A DNA stretch of 64,000 bases from Paramecium tetraurelia (GCF_000165425.1 NW_001799066.1:1-64000), one strand, 5' to 3'. Positions 23,594-38,000 are shown, numbered from the stretch's first letter. The notes: a model not told the origin generated them from the letters alone. Translations and numbers: made by a program.

Positions 23594-24514
23594 TCAATGA
23601 TTTTTAATACCGACATTTTTTACAATCTACTTAAAATTTTCTTGGTTATATGAAAGTTTTCTATCACAAACCGATTTACTATTTTGAATAAATGAAATTT
23701 TATTTATGCTAGGTTAGCTTCGCTTTAATTTAATCAAATATTTAAAGTCAGCATTTTTCTTCAATAAATATGTCATTCTTTGGCTTTTGGATACTCTGCT
23801 TAATAAACATAATAGCATATTGAGTGTTTCATCTTCACTCAGCAATTCTGGGTCTATTCTGTTAGTCAAAATTCCAGTTTGTATCGTTTCATTAGTAGGA
23901 GATGTTAGAGTTAAGTTCGTTCGCGTTTTGTTGATTTCAGATTATAAGCTATTAATTTTTGATTTTAATTTTGTTATCTAATGGATTGAATCTTATTCTT
24001 TATTTAATTGTTAGGAGCTAACTCGTTTAGCCACTTACAATTCTATTCTTATTCCTTCTATTGTTTTATTCTATTGATCATTTAGAGCATATAACTACTA
24101 TAATGTGTTCACATCACTCTAACTTTTTTCTTAATAATCTTAGAGCTCATTTGTTAAAAATTCAATTTAATTATTCATTTATGCAATTTATTAGATTTGT
24201 TATTAAATTACTTTTTACTAATCGCAAACCTATTATTACATTTTTAATAATTCCTCATTTTTGTTGTGATCCCTTTATTATATTTACTTAAATAACTATT
24301 CATCATTTGAACTTTCTTTGCAATTAAAAGTTTACAACGTATAAATTTTCTGTTTTGTTGTTGGAAAATGTGATTATTCAGTTACTCTTCTCATTATTTT
24401 CTACACTTATTCTCTGGTGAGAGATTATTATTTTTTTGATTATGGAGTGACTTATTCAGATTGTTAAGATAGAGAAGAAACAGTGATGTCTGGCACAGGG
24501 ATTCTATCTATCAT
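23594..24514 (-). CDS. Coiled-coil protein, unknown function
   Basis: Uninterrupted frame of 306 residues. I chose the ATG at 24514 (MIDRIPVPDITVSSLSQQ) because a TGA lies a little upstream in the same frame. Residues about 75-190 form a long Gln/Glu/Lys heptad-rich coiled coil (for example QVCDQQKVIQQQIQQIAQ and HQITKLKSKINSLQSEINK). After it comes a globular-looking helix-rich tail (DPELLSEDETLNMLLCLLS). No signal peptide, membrane segment or known domain is visible. Coiled-coil proteins like this are typical of ciliate basal bodies and cortex, but nothing here proves that. It is divergent from the zinc-finger gene starting 149 bp away at 24664. Confidence 0.83.
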
Positions 24515-24663
24515 TCTTTCTAATTCTCCATAATTCTAAACTATATTGATATTCATACCGTAATATATTCATCCATTTTATATTTTAAATTATTTTAACG
24601 ATAGACAATTTTTATCAGGCATAGTTAATAATAAAATTCACTACCATAACCATAATAAATAGG

Positions 24664-25362
24664 ATGATTTAAGAATGTAAGTATTGCAAGTCTTTATTGA
24701 CATCAACACAACAACACTATCATCAATACCTTTGCCCTTCTCAGCAATTCTTGAAATAAATGACTCAATTAAGATTTTTACTATCCAATGCGAAAATATC
24801 AAGTTAACAATTCAGCTAGATAAAAGAGATTCTAAAGTTGAATTTCAAAGTTATTTACAAGGATGACCTCATAAACAATAATAAATTATTTAACGATTCC
24901 CTTGAAAAACAAGAATTGGTAGGGGAAGATATATTTTTCATGAATTCTAATGTTTCTAACTATTTTGAGGATAATATAGGAAATTAAGCTTGTAATTTGA
25001 GTACATTTTAGGAAAAAACAGAAAATCCAAATGAATCCTTCCATAGCAGCCACTCTGAATTTTTCGATTACATTTCTCAAATAGATCATCAAATTTAAGA
25101 TTCATCAGTAATCGTCAAAAAAGAAATATTTACAATTTCTGAACTGCTTTAAAATCTATCTTTTAAGGAAGAATATTCATCTAGAAGTCCAAAATTACTT
25201 GACATGAACCACAGTAATAATAAGATTAATTGTCAAATGTGTAAAAAACAGTTCAAAAATACAAAAACTCTGAAAAAACATTAGAAAAATATTCATAAGC
25301 ATACAATAATGATCTCCTCAAACTTGAAATAGCAGGAGACATAGCCAGAGGCTGCTTTTTGA
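24664..25362 (+). CDS. Small protein with terminal C2H2-type zinc fingers
   Basis: Uninterrupted frame of 232 residues. The start MIQECKYCKSLL places an imperfect finger at the N-terminus (C5, C8, H18, H20). The C-terminal finger near residue 190 is a good C2H2 match: CQMCKKQFKNTKTLKKHQ with the second His in KNIH. The middle is acidic and Ser/Asn-rich without recognisable domain. Family knowledge: C2H2 fingers bind nucleic acid or protein; a single good finger makes sequence-specific DNA binding uncertain. The gene is divergent from the coiled-coil gene ending its 5' side at 24514, so the two may share a promoter in the 149-bp gap. Ends at TGA 25360-25362. Confidence 0.8.
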
Positions 25363-25581
25363 TCAATATTACATATTAAGACTTATCTCCAATAAAATTT
25401 ATTTATATTAAGAAAAGCTGTAAATCTATGAATTATATTTTGGATTGAAATCTTGTTTAATTATAATTTTTGATGATGTATTATAGAATAATCTTCTTTA
25501 ATGAATACAGAATCTCTTATTAATGTTTTCAGACATTAGAGGTTTAAAATTTTTTTATTTATAGTTATAACATATTTAAAT

Positions 25582-26263
25582 TCAAAAAAGAGGATTTATT
25601 TTATTTACTTTTCTTAAATGGCTATTATTCTCATTATGTGTTCCAGAAACATGAGTTAACTTAATATTCGACAGTAAATTATTATACATACTTTGTTGTC
25701 TTATTTCTCTGTTGTTAGGGGAATTGTAAGCTGAATAAGGAATCGTTGATTTTGCTTTATCAATCATAGATCCTCTTAAAGTAGGTATGTTTATAGAACA
25801 TTTATTATTATTATCTCTTTACAAATCTATTTATAAATCTGTTAATTTCTTTGAGTTATCATCTTACTTTTTAATCAATTTAATAATCATTTCATTGTTT
25901 TTCTTTTCAATTTACTATTACTTTTCTATCAATAGGAGCATTCCATCCAAGCCGTATTTCATTTCTTCATTATTATTTATTGATTCGGATTTTAACCATT
26001 CCAACTATTTGGTGATATCTTTCTACTCATTTTTACAATTTTAATCTCCTTTTGCCTATTCTAATAAAAATAAAGATTAGATTATTTCTAAAGAGTCACA
26101 TTCTTTGCTCAATGCTTGCAAATGTAGAAAATTTTCGCCCAAATTTGTTATAATTTTTCTCCAATATTGTTACAGTTCTTAATTCAACTCATCATTCTCT
26201 AATTTTATTTTATAATACCTTTTGATTGCTTTCAATAGATTCTGATTTTACATCTTCAAACAT
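25582..26263 (-). CDS. Coiled-coil protein, unknown function
   Basis: 219 residues with one intron (26197-26218, needed to keep the frame and apparently ending AGAG). Start MFEDVKSESIESNQK; end TGA 25584-25582. Residues about 60-150 are helical and charged (WLKSESINNNEEMKYG, LLIEKQQQIEKKNNEM, KKQDDNSKKLTDLQIDLQ) and look like a coiled coil. The last 60 residues are Ser/Asn-rich and probably disordered. No membrane segment or catalytic motif. I do not recognise the family. It converges on the zinc-finger gene with a 219-bp AT-rich spacer. Confidence 0.75.
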
Positions 26264-26477
26264 TATTAATTAATTAATAAATTTAAGAACTGAATTATAA
26301 AATGAATATAGTAGAAGTTTACTTTATCGATAAGGTTGAAGTCATACTTACAATCAAATTTGCAGTTATATTTGCATATCAATTTGCCTTGAGTTGATTA
26401 AAGAATTTTTGCTTGTAATTCTCTCTATTTTAAATCAATAATAATATATATATAGAAATTAATCAAAATATTGTTTT

Positions 26478-28932
26478 TCAAAATACTCTGCATTAACAAT
26501 CATCCCGAGTTGATTTACGATTTTAGGTCTTGCTTTTTACTTTTGTTTTATTTTAATTGCTTTTAATCATTTATTCTAATGCAGTTTCATCAATTATCAC
26601 TAAATTATCTTATTACTAAATTAAAATTAGATTTACCTCGCTTTATTTTATAAATGGCCTTGCTGATTATGAAGCTTCCACGGTAGACTGTAACCTAATT
26701 GCTTTCTTAAAATTATTTGGGCCAAACTCATCATTTGATTTACCTAAGATCATTTACAATTCATTTGAAATTTAATTTCTATCTTTGTGCTTGTTCTTTG
26801 ATTCAGTAAAAACTAAATCCTGGTTTTATTCAACTTTAGCTTTATCTTAACTTGGAAGTATTTCTATAACTTCAGTGTTTTCTGTCTTTTAAACCTAATT
26901 GTTACTTATTTCCCATCCTTTTTTTTCTTTCTCTTTTTTGGTTCCGCAAAATTCACTTTGCTTTTGTTCTTTTCTTTTTTGATTAATTTATGCAGAAGGA
27001 TCAAAAATCAAACTTTAGTCATTATTTTCCAATTAATTTTATTAAGTTTCTATTCTGGAGAGGTCTTGTTTAATGAAAGAAGAATTTAGGGATTTAGTTT
27101 CTTTACAATGACTTTTGATTCTTTATGTTTATCTTTTTAAGAAACTATCCATAATTAAACATGCTTTTAAAATATCCTTTCCTTCTTTTTTTTCTTAAAT
27201 AAAGGCATTTCCTGATTAAATGGCTCTCACCGCTGTTTTAAACTTTTGAGTTACTTTTACATTTTTAGTTTCCTCTTCACTTGATTCACTTTTTTCACTT
27301 TCTTCTTCTTTTTTCTCTTTTTGTTATACTTTATTAGTAGTATTCTAATTTTGTTATTACGATTATTCTAATAATTGTCTTTATGATGATATTCCTCCCT
27401 GTACGCTTTCTTAATCAATTATTTTTCCATAATTTGAATATTATACAGTATTGCCTGTGCTTTTGATAATGCCGTCAAATTTTATTTTAACATATTATTT
27501 TAGTTTCTTAAATCCTTCTTAGCAAACCATAGAATACAAAGATTAGATTAAATCTTCCCTTTCTATTTTCTGATTTCTTACAATATTTTCATCAGTAAAT
27601 AATTAATGACACTAAATTATTTTATAAATTTATTGCTTCGGCATTAATTAAAAAAATTTCTTAAAAAAGCCTTCTAAGCATCTTTATAATTCAGTTCTAC
27701 TAAAAGATTACTATCCGTAATAGTGAGAATTCAGGTATTTTTAGAATTTTTAGGTGAAGTATTTTTCAGATGCCCATTAAGAGTACTATGCACAATTCCA
27801 TAAAATCAATATCTTAGTTAAATTTAATTATTTACTTCTAAAAAAACTGATTGATTTACATTATTTTTTTGTTATTTGATTTTTAAACAATTTTGATGAA
27901 CACATAATTTGAGTGCTAGAAAATCAATAATTTTGTGAACTTTGATTTTTTTTGTTTCTTCTTATGTTTTTGCATCTACTTGCATTATTTTACTTAATGA
28001 TTATAAAATTTATTAAATAACATCAAAGGTCATCCATTTTTGAATGTTTTTAAACTTTAAAAGGATATTTTCAACGTCTCGATAAGATAATTTATAAGTA
28101 TTTTTTTCTTTGAAATAATCAATTCCCATTTCTTTTAAAATAGAAATCAGACTGGTTATATTCTTTATTTCTACTTCTTTTCCTTTAATGGTTTCAATCC
28201 CTTTTATAATCTCTAAACGTTTTTATTTATTCTTAATTTCTTAATAGGAGTATTCTAAATAAAAACTTAAAATATATGGGAAAATAAGTAAGTAATCAAC
28301 TTTGCTTTGGTCTTCTGGCAACAAAAAATTCTCGGAAATGTCATCAATTTATTTTTATGTTAATTTACCTTCAAAAGCATCTGCTTCAATTAAAGTTCTA
28401 TCACTAAACACTTTAAATTTCTTATGTCCCAAGAAATCAAGGACAATGGTGAACATTTTCGTCAGTTCTTTCCTTTCTAATGTAAAATTTTTGTTTGCAT
28501 CAAAAGATGCATAAAAATCAATGTAGAAATCATGTAAATCCCTCACTGAAATAACGGAAAAAAAATATATAAGTTCCCTATGTTAAAATGAATAGAATTA
28601 CGGATGAAGCACACTTATATCATTATATGTTTCCATATTCATTAAAGGTTTGCTGTTGGTTAATAAGGAGAATCCTTTCTTTTTTTGGTCTTCTTCTACT
28701 TTTGAAAAGTTAACAAGCATATAAAATATGGTGTAAAAGCTGCAATCTTAATTACGAACAAAAAACTAAAAGTCTAATCAAGTAGCTTTATATTCTTACC
28801 TTCTCCATCTTTCACTCCCTTTTTAGAGGAATTGAAAGATTTAAAAAATGAGGAGGGTTGCTTCATCAATTTACCATGCTTTTCATCTTTTTCTTTATTT
28901 TGAGATAATGATGTTTCTTTCCTTGAAATCAT
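26478..28932 (-). CDS. EF-hand protein, paralogue A of a tandem pair
   Basis: ATG at 28932 (MISRKETSLSQNKEKDEK), TGA 26480-26478. An intron at 28774-28799 is required by the frame; total length shows at least one more intron is unplaced, and 26616-26636 is a perfect 21-nt intron candidate that leaves the frame open either way. Near residue 125 is a good EF-hand loop (DANKNFTLERKE: D1, N3, N5, T7, E9, E12) inside VRDLHDFYIDFYASF. The rest is helix-rich and matches the neighbouring gene at 29029-31434 along its length, including the Lys/Cys tail (CQCRVF here). Likely a Ca2+-binding regulator specific to ciliates; the target is unknown. Only 96 bp separate its start from the end of paralogue B, indicating tandem duplication followed by strong divergence. 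Confidence 0.82.
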
Positions 28933-29028
28933 AATGGAAGTAATAAATGTTTAGAAAACAATAATTTATTGTTAATAATTCAGAATTATAAAGTTATGAT
29001 AAAAATTGCAATTATATACTAAATTTAA

Positions 29029-31434
29029 TCATTATATAGAGCAATAATAACATGTTGAAGATCTATCTTTTGGTTTTTTGCCTTTAGCTAAATTCTATTA
29101 ATACAAAATTTAGGTTTATAATTAAACATCATCTATAACTACTTAGAATTTACCTTCGTCATCCCTAAAGTCCTAAAAATGAATAATTTTTATACATCAT
29201 CTGTAAGTTAAAATAACTATTATTTTGATTAAGAAGTTTGGAACATTACTTTGGATGCATCTTAAACAGATGGCATGTTTCCATAATAAGCATTTTTAAA
29301 ATTTTGAGGGCCATAATTTTTACCTTCTTTTCCTGCAACAGTGAAAAGGTCGTTAGATTAGGATTCAGAATTCTTTCTTATGTCTTTAATAACAATCTAT
29401 GGTCGTTGTTATTGAAATAGTTTTTTGTCTTTTTTTTCTTCTCCCTGTTCTTTTTCTTATTCAGGAAGTGCTGCTTCAGGTGCTGTTAATTTTTTTGATT
29501 CTTCCATTTAAACTTTTTTAACTACGTTGGTTTTCACAGATGATACTTCTTCATTTTTGGAGCATGTCTCTAATAAAACTTCTTATTCATCAATTTTTGA
29601 AGCTGTAATATCGTTCTAGTTATATTTACTTTGCTGCATTTTCTAATGCATTTGAGTTTGTCTTTTTAAAAAGCTATCCATAATCAAACAAGCTTTGAGA
29701 ACATCTTTTTTAGATTCAGCCTTTTAAGCAAAAGCTTATTCTGAACTGATTACTTTGACAACTCGTTTAAGTTTACCTTTAGCTGTCAATTCTCTCTCAT
29801 GGTCACTCTCTTCTGATTCCGAGTTGTTTCTTTGATTGTGTTAATTTTATTAGCTTGAGATTTAAGATTTTTTTGATTTTTCATCGAATTTTGGAGACTT
29901 CTGTTATTTTTCACTTGATGGAGGAGAATGAATTTAGGAATCTTCATAAAAATCTTTCCCTTACTTTTAATATTAACTTACTCTATCTCCATTAGACTTA
30001 TTAACTCCATCATAACTTATTCGAATATACTCTTTTAATTTTCTGTAGCCATCCTTGCACATCATGTTAAATAATTCATTTACTAAACTTTCCGTAGTAA
30101 TAGGAGTTTGAATGATTTTCTTTCCCTGCACCTCAGGATGCTGCTCTAGTATGACTTTTATTAAGTCTTTTGGCATCAATTGAAACTTCTTCTTAAAGAA
30201 TGCTTCTAATATTTTTATTGCTTCCGGCCTTGATAATTGAGTCTAGTCTTTATAATGTTTAATAAGGAACTTGGAAAACTATTATTTGATTGTAGCTTCC
30301 TTCATAATCTACCCAAACATTGCTGTATTCCATAAAACTAAGATTTCTAAGTAAGCTGAAGGGGGTTTAGATTTATCCTTGTCTTGTTTGCTGATATTTA
30401 GGCAATTCTAATGAATGCATAATTTTAGAGCTAAAAAGTTTACAATTTTATAAAGCTTTAAAGGTTTTCCTTCATTCTAAGTTTTGGGATCAACTTCCAT
30501 CAATTTAGCAAGTTGATTTATTATTTACTTGATTATGTCAAATGTTATCCATTTTTATATGTTTTTTAATTTAATTAATACATTTTCAACATCTCTGTAT
30601 GTAAGACATGTTGTTCTCTTATCTCTGATATAATCTATACCCATTTCTTTAAGAATTGTAACTAAACTAGTGATGTTTCTGATTTCAACTTCTTTCCCTT
30701 TTAGAATTTCAGTGCCCCTCATCAAATCCAATCTCCCTTACCTATACTTTATCTGCGAATAGGTAAATTCCAAAAAAAACCCTAAGATGTAGGGGAATAG
30801 CAATAGGTAATCCATTTTTGATTCCTTATCCAAATCTCTAAAGTTGTCTATCATTTCATTGTAAACCTTGTCATCTAACTGATTATCATATAATGAAGGA
30901 TCGCTTAAGAAAAGATCAGTTATGACCTTAAATTTTTTTGCTCCCACACATTTATTTACAGCTATATCCAATAATTACTTAAATTCTGCAGGTTCTAATG
31001 AGAAATTTTTATTTTTATCAAAAGTAGCATAAAAATCAACATAAAAGTCATGAAAATCTCTAATTGAGATTATTTGGAAATAGTATACTAGTTCACTAGA
31101 ATATTAAAATATCTTACGTTCTTATATAACGTATATCCTCAACCTATTTTGTAATCGGTGCGTATGAATTAAGTGGAGTTAAAACTGATTATTTTTTCAA
31201 ATATTATTCCATTCCATCAAAATTTAGAAGCAGATACATTAAAATTCTCACACAGTGATCCTATCCTTTGGTTAAAAATTGTATTTCTAAAAATTCACAT
31301 TTATATACCATCTTCCTGAGGTTTAAACAAAGTATTGGAAAATTTTGAAAAAAACGATTTCTATCCGTTAAGATTTTTACTCGTGTTCTAACGAGCTAAT
31401 GACCCCTTTGATAGATTACTGTCTTATCTTTCAT
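29029..31434 (-). CDS. EF-hand protein, paralogue B of a tandem pair
   Basis: 786 residues after removing introns 31096-31117 and 29173-29195; exon sum divides by three. I start it at 31434 (MKDKTVIYQRGHQLV), an upstream extension whose frame stays open; MVYKCEFLEIQF downstream is an alternative start. The canonical EF-hand loop is DKNKNFSLEPAE (all Ca2+ ligand positions present) in IRDFHDFYVDFYATF. Later segments such as GIDYIRDKRTTCLTYRDVEN, KIVNFLALKLCIHQNC and SRPEAIKILEAFFKKKFQ recur in paralogue A. An acidic, Ser/Lys-rich linker precedes the tail KPKDRSSTCYYCSI. Function unknown beyond probable Ca2+ binding; cytosolic as far as can be seen. Confidence 0.84.
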
Positions 31435-32036
31435 ATGTATTTTGCTTTGACATTCAAAATTACTGTAATTTTATAATTATTAGTGAGCAATTTAGTAATC
31501 TCTAAGAGAATTATAATCATATTCATATATACTCAAAATAAAAATAAATATACTTCAGTAAGGCATTCGAAGTTATTAGCGTTACCATTGGAAACTCAAG
31601 AAATTAGTAATAATTATTATTCTGTGTTTACAGGATTACAAATAAATGAAATAATTATTAATTTTAAAACTAACTTTCGTTTTCTTTTTTAGTGAAGAGT
31701 GAGAAAAATTGTTTATAGAATTGTTTCAAGTTACTTAAAAATGAATACTTGTATCACTAGTGATTGATTAAAACTGATAATAATATTGATTCATAATATA
31801 TTACGATATATGGACTAACTTTTTATTGATTAATTTTATTTCCAGTTTTGTATGAAGAATCATTTTTAATGATCCTATAATTCTAAGGGTACCTATTATA
31901 ATATAGTATTGAATTATAGAACAAAATAGTTACTATTCTTAAATTTGAGAAATTAGTTTAGTTAGATGTCAAAAAAATAATATAAATGCATTCCAATAAT
32001 AATTTAATATTTATTCTAAAATAGATGAGTTAAAAT
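31435..32036. other. Intergenic spacer, divergent promoters
   Basis: 602 bp between the start of EF-hand paralogue B (minus) and the IP3-receptor gene (plus). Highly AT-rich, short frames only. It must hold the promoters of both genes, but I see no motif I would name. Confidence 0.6.
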
Positions 32037-35000
32037 ATGAATTTATCTTAAAATCTTCGTTATGGATCTTTTATAAGAATAGCTGGCAAAGGGAACGGTG
32101 GAACTAAAGGTATTATAACTTCCAAAGGGTAACACCATCAAATATTGATCTGTTAGTTTTTTCGATCATGCTGTTTATTTCTAAACATATGAAGATATGG
32201 ATGATATCAATAATTTTAGGGACGGAATCTTTCAAATATTGCCTAGAGGAAGTTTTGAAATTCATGATGAATATTTGAAAGGAATGTAATTAAATCTCTA
32301 AAAATCATAGGGATAAATCACCGAGTTTGCAATAGAGGATGAAATCTGAAAAAGAGCAGTATTTCAATATGATAGATAATAAAATGAATGAAGAAGTCTA
32401 TTTTAGGTATTAATTTGAAAAATATTTTTGTACAGTTCAGAAGTAATATTTTAGCATGTCGAATCCGGACAGTATTTAGCCTGTTCGGAAGAGTGCAGCG
32501 ATTCAAGAAGTGATAGCTTTGGACTAAAACTATAATAATTTTTATCCAGCAGAATTATATTCAAAATGGAGCCAAGTAAAAGTTATCAACAAACAGGAAG
32601 GCCAATAATTTCCAAACAATCAGTCAAAATCCAATCTGATATAACGAAGTTTTGGATCGATAAAAATATGAGATAGCCAGTATAATTGGATCATAAATCG
32701 ACTTAAGCTGGATTGAAAATATAATTAAAAGGATTATAAGAAGATTCTCACAGATATGAATTGATTGTCAGCCATTATTCTGACAGTGAATGGAAAATAT
32801 AATTATATGATAATTATGAGAAGCACTAGCAAAATAAATTAAAGCTAAAAACCAACGAAGTAGTTACTTTTAAATGTCCTAAAAATGAAGCATATTTAGG
32901 AGCTGATTTATAAAATAACACTATTGTTCTTAAACCAACTTTGCACAACTAATAAATACCTGTAGAATGTTTATGGGAGCTACAATTCCAAGAAAAACCA
33001 AATAGTGAATTGCCAACTATAACATTATAACCTAGAACCTTAGCAGCAATACGACATTCATTTTTAGGATAAAATAATCTATTTGTTCCTAATGTAAACC
33101 AATAGTACAATTAAAAAAATGCCACAGAAAATTAACAATAAAATTAATCTAAATTTAAGAAAAATATCTAAAAGTAGTTAAGATTAAGACATGTAATGAC
33201 TGGCAAATTGTTATTTTGTTAAGATTTATTTGATGCTGATGATTGTTTTCCAGCAATACTATCTGATGATTCATGCACAATAGGCTTGTAATTGGCAAAT
33301 AGATATGAAAGAGAATTTATGGATTTATCGTATGTTAATTTAGTCAGAGATGATAATGTACTTACATCAATTTCAACAAAATAATCAACGAAAACTTTAA
33401 GTGATGTGCGCATTAAGAAATCAGATAAAATACAAGGAACAAATGGATTCTTTAAATAGTTAATATAAGAAAAAGATAGTATAAAATGTGGTTTCAGGGA
33501 TCGAGCATTTAGTAAACCATTCATTATTCAAAGAGTCAAATAATCATTTTTTAAAATAGTCTTACAACCATTTTCAGCTTATGGTTAAATGCTATACTTT
33601 GTTCAATAGCTATAAACAAACCCTTTGAATTTTCCTTATGTGATCCCTCCTGAAAGAATGTATTAAATTTAATTTTTATTGAATCGACTGCATGAATATT
33701 TAATGGATAAAATTGATATAAGTGATGAAAATGCAGATGATTTACCTATTTTTGAAAGATAAATAATCCTCAAAGAACTTTATTTCATTGAAATATTGGT
33801 CGAATTGCTGTATCATTTATGTTATAAAAAAGGAACCAAAAAATTATAGGTTTGGAGAAAACAAAAGGAAAACATTTAAACTATTTTTTCATCCACATAT
33901 TAATTGATGACAAAGCTCATCTAAAATAATATGGTAACAAAACTTTACGCATCTTAATGGCTTGAGATGTTCCTGCATTAATATATGAGTTTAAATTAAC
34001 CTGCCATTCAAACTTTCCTTTCCGAAATGTTAGATAATAATAAAGAGGCAATACAAAAATTCTTGAATGAAAATATCATCAAAAAATTGATAGAGCTTAT
34101 CACATAGTAATCACCTCATGACAAATATCTAAAGATCTTGAATGCAATCTGTGTTTCTAGCAACTAAGCTATCAGAGAAAATCAAAGACTAGTTCTGGAA
34201 AACTTTTTTAAAGTTGTTGCTCCAAGTACAGCATGTTATTTTATTATTATTTAGATTTCAAATTTGATTTTAAGATAAAATAAGGCCATATTTACATTCA
34301 ATCAGCGGAAGAATTAACATATTCTAGATGGTAGAATTTAGAATAATTTTACAAATCCAGTTTGATGAATGATAATTTAGAATACTGGAATTATTTCATT
34401 AGTTATTTTGATTTATTAGGAGATGTAGCGATGAATAGATTTGCATAAGCTAAAGAGTTCATTGATTAAAATTACTCATTGGAAATATTTTGCATGATCT
34501 TACATGAGGCATAATCATATCACATGTTCAATTTGATGAAACCTTTTTTAAAGTTGATTCGATATGCTTATATAGACACTCCCCCTTACTAAAAGTTTAA
34601 GAAATTAAGAGTTATTTAATTTAAAGATTTGTAAGGCGATTTTATTGATCATTCAACAACATTACCAAAAACAAGTCCATTATTGGATGTAATGAGGTTT
34701 CTATTATAGCAATTAGAAAATATAGATTAATTACACAATAATATTGAATATTCTAAAAACTTACAATCAGTTCTATAATTACTTAAATGTTCAATAGAAA
34801 TGCAATTTTGGGTTGATATGGATTAGATAAAAGTAATATTAACTGCAATGCTATAACATTTGCTCAAGTATTAAGAATTTTAAAATGATTAAAGATTAAA
34901 TGGAATCTCCAAATGTTTAACTTAGTTCTAAAAGTATTATCCAACTGAGTAAGTTGTATTAATCTGAAGAGAAAGAAACTCACATTCATAAAAAAATCAA

Positions 35001-38000
35001 ATCGACCAGACTAAATGAAACAAATAATATATTTATGACATGCAAACAATTAGCCTGTGAAATAATTAATACCATTTTTGATCTAGAAAATAATATAAGG
35101 GTATTTACATGCTCCAAATTATTTAAAGAATAATTACTATAGTTAGATCTAGTAGATCCTAATTTGGCTAATATCAATAATAATTAAAAGAGTTTAAAGA
35201 CGAGCATTGATGTATAGAAAATGTCCAAAAAGAGCAATGCTTTTATCAAAGTGATTTAATAAAAGTTCAAAAATTAAAATATTGCTGAAGAGAAAAACTT
35301 ATATGATATAACTAATTGGATTAATAAATTTAGGTAGATAGTCTCTGATAGATCTTTGTCCAATTTTGAAAATTTTGAATTGATATTTGCTGAATTATCA
35401 TTTTATGAAAATCTCTATTTACCGAAATATTCCTTAGAAATTCTATCTAGAGCCTATGGATAAAGAAAAGAATTAATTTAAAATTTTGAAAAAGTAATAA
35501 TTGTTGTTTCTGGTAAAACTCAAGAACTAAGTTTATTAACAAAGCAGATCATGAAAAAATTAAATATATTGTATTAAACTGAGTTCTACACTATGTATAA
35601 GGAAACTAGCAATAACATTAGAACAAGCTTAATTTGGTACCATTCGAATGAACATTAGAAGGCTGGTCTGATGTAAAACCTTTTTCAATTAGGATTGTAT
35701 TTAAAAAAGGACTTTGATAAAGGAAGGTCGTTGAATCCTTTAAATTTTGAAGATTATAAACCAGAAAACAATTCAACTATAGCATTTTGCGAGAGGGAAT
35801 AAAATTACAAATTACATTAAGCAATTTTAATAGCTGAAGAAATTCACATACCGCTATTAGAATATATCTATAAATTTAAAGCAGATTAATCAACTATCTA
35901 TTGGAAATTCTTACATTCTATATATGATTTTATCACAATTCTTATTTGGAACAACTAAGAGAATAAATAAATCATCATAAATAACAAATAGTTGATGTAG
36001 AGCATAGAGCAACATCTAAAATTTAATATTGGAGCCATTGATTTTTTGAAGGCTTTGTATGCAAATAATAAATCATTGTTACTTAGTGAAAGGGAAATGA
36101 CACTTATATTGAATTCTGTTGTGCCAGTATGCAATGAAGAGCCCATCAATAGTTATTTTAAATCGAAAACATTAGACTTCATCAAAGCTTTATTGTTATT
36201 TAATTCTAATTATATCACATCAAACCAAACTGTAGTCCTTCAGAAGCTACAAGAGAAATAGTTCAATAAAATAATATTACAATTTAATATTTATGATGAC
36301 TAAACTCCGATTTCTCCAGGTGAGAACAATTTTAGTGATGTTACTTCTTCATTAGACAGCGAAATCGATCAAGAGACTATGATATCAGAGTTGGTAATTA
36401 AAAATTGGATAAATTAATATGAAAAAAGCTATGAGAATATTGGCTATGGATTTCATGAATTGTACATCTCCCCAGAATTAACATACCTTTACACTTTCTT
36501 TTCTTTGTTTAGTCAATTAATTGAGGAAAAGCATATGATAAATATAAAGAAATGTTTGAAAATTCATAAATTCAATGATTTAATACTACTGCTACATCTG
36601 GCTCAAGATTGCTGGCCTTTGAAAAGACATCTCCGAGCATATATTAATCGATTGTATTATAGTAAGGTAAGTGATAATTTTGATTTAATTGTCAAAGTTG
36701 ATTTGGTGATTATGATTGATGATTTATAGAAGATTATAGACTATTTAATATTGCCATAGCATTCTTATATGGCGATGACAATTATTAAAGCTCCCATTAG
36801 ATATAAGTATTTAATGAGTTATATATACTTAAACTTGGAGGAGATACTAATATCATTAAATAGTTTATTTTTAAACGAGTAGTTCCTTGAGTATTTGGAA
36901 GAATTAATACTTTTCAACTAATAAAATTCAATTTATAGATTACACTTCTAATTATTTGAGATTTGCTAAAAGCTTTTGATAATTGAAAAAATCTACGTTA
37001 AAGAAAACTTGGGTCATTTGTGTTAATTATTATTGGATGTATTTTAAAGTATAATCTCTGGGTTTGAAACTAAAATATTATTGATGAGAGAAGGCTTGTA
37101 TATAAGTATGATTGAGGAAATGCTCTTATCTCAATACATCAAGGGCTCGAATCAATAGGATCTGACAAAGACTTAGGTGAGTAAATTATAGCAAATTTAA
37201 AGAAATAGAGAGATCTACAAATAATTGTAATAGAATAGTCATGATTCATCAGTTAAATAATATTTGGTTCATTAGGTATTCTGCTTAGATTAATAATTTG
37301 TTAAAGAAAGTAAATTACAAAGTACTTTAGAATTTTGGAAAACCTAATCCAAGTAAAGATATAAATCATTTAAGTAAGACATGAATGATTTAATAAATCA
37401 TAAGTTAAGAAGAATTATGAATAATTGGAGCTTTGTTCCTTAATTCTCATAGTTTCTAGATGAAGAATTTTATGAAGTATGCAATAAGTTATCTTCAATT
37501 GGTAGGCAATCTTAAGATGCTTATTAATCGAAGTACGAAGTGACAACACTTTAAGATTATATCTAAAACATCATTTCAATCTGTGGAAATACTAGAGAAT
37601 AACAATTTTCTGATGATATTAGGATTTTCTTTTTGAGATTGCTTAGCAGATTAATTACAGAGAAGAATTTAAGTAATAAATAAAAAATGGTAGAGGTGGA
37701 TCTTTGGACCAGTGAATTTTGGATCGATTATAAATAAGAAATAAATCATGCTTAGAATTTACTTGCAAAATGTGGTGCATAAGATTTGATCTTATTAATT
37801 TTATCAGAAAGCTTTTTAGAAATTAATTTATCATTGTTAAATGAATGTCTCTTATTTTCAATAGCATTTTTGTTAGGAGGGAATACTTAAGCATAAAATG
37901 CAATTTTATTGAAATTAAAATAAGATTCACAAAATTAAATATTAACTAACATCAAAATCATCATCACAAAATTAACTAAGGTAATCAATAATAATTTTTC

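Noticed and set aside
31483-31692. Plus-strand 69-codon standard-code frame in the spacer before the IP3R gene.
   Set aside because: Composition is like the surrounding spacer, it has no family resemblance, and the region has to hold two promoters.
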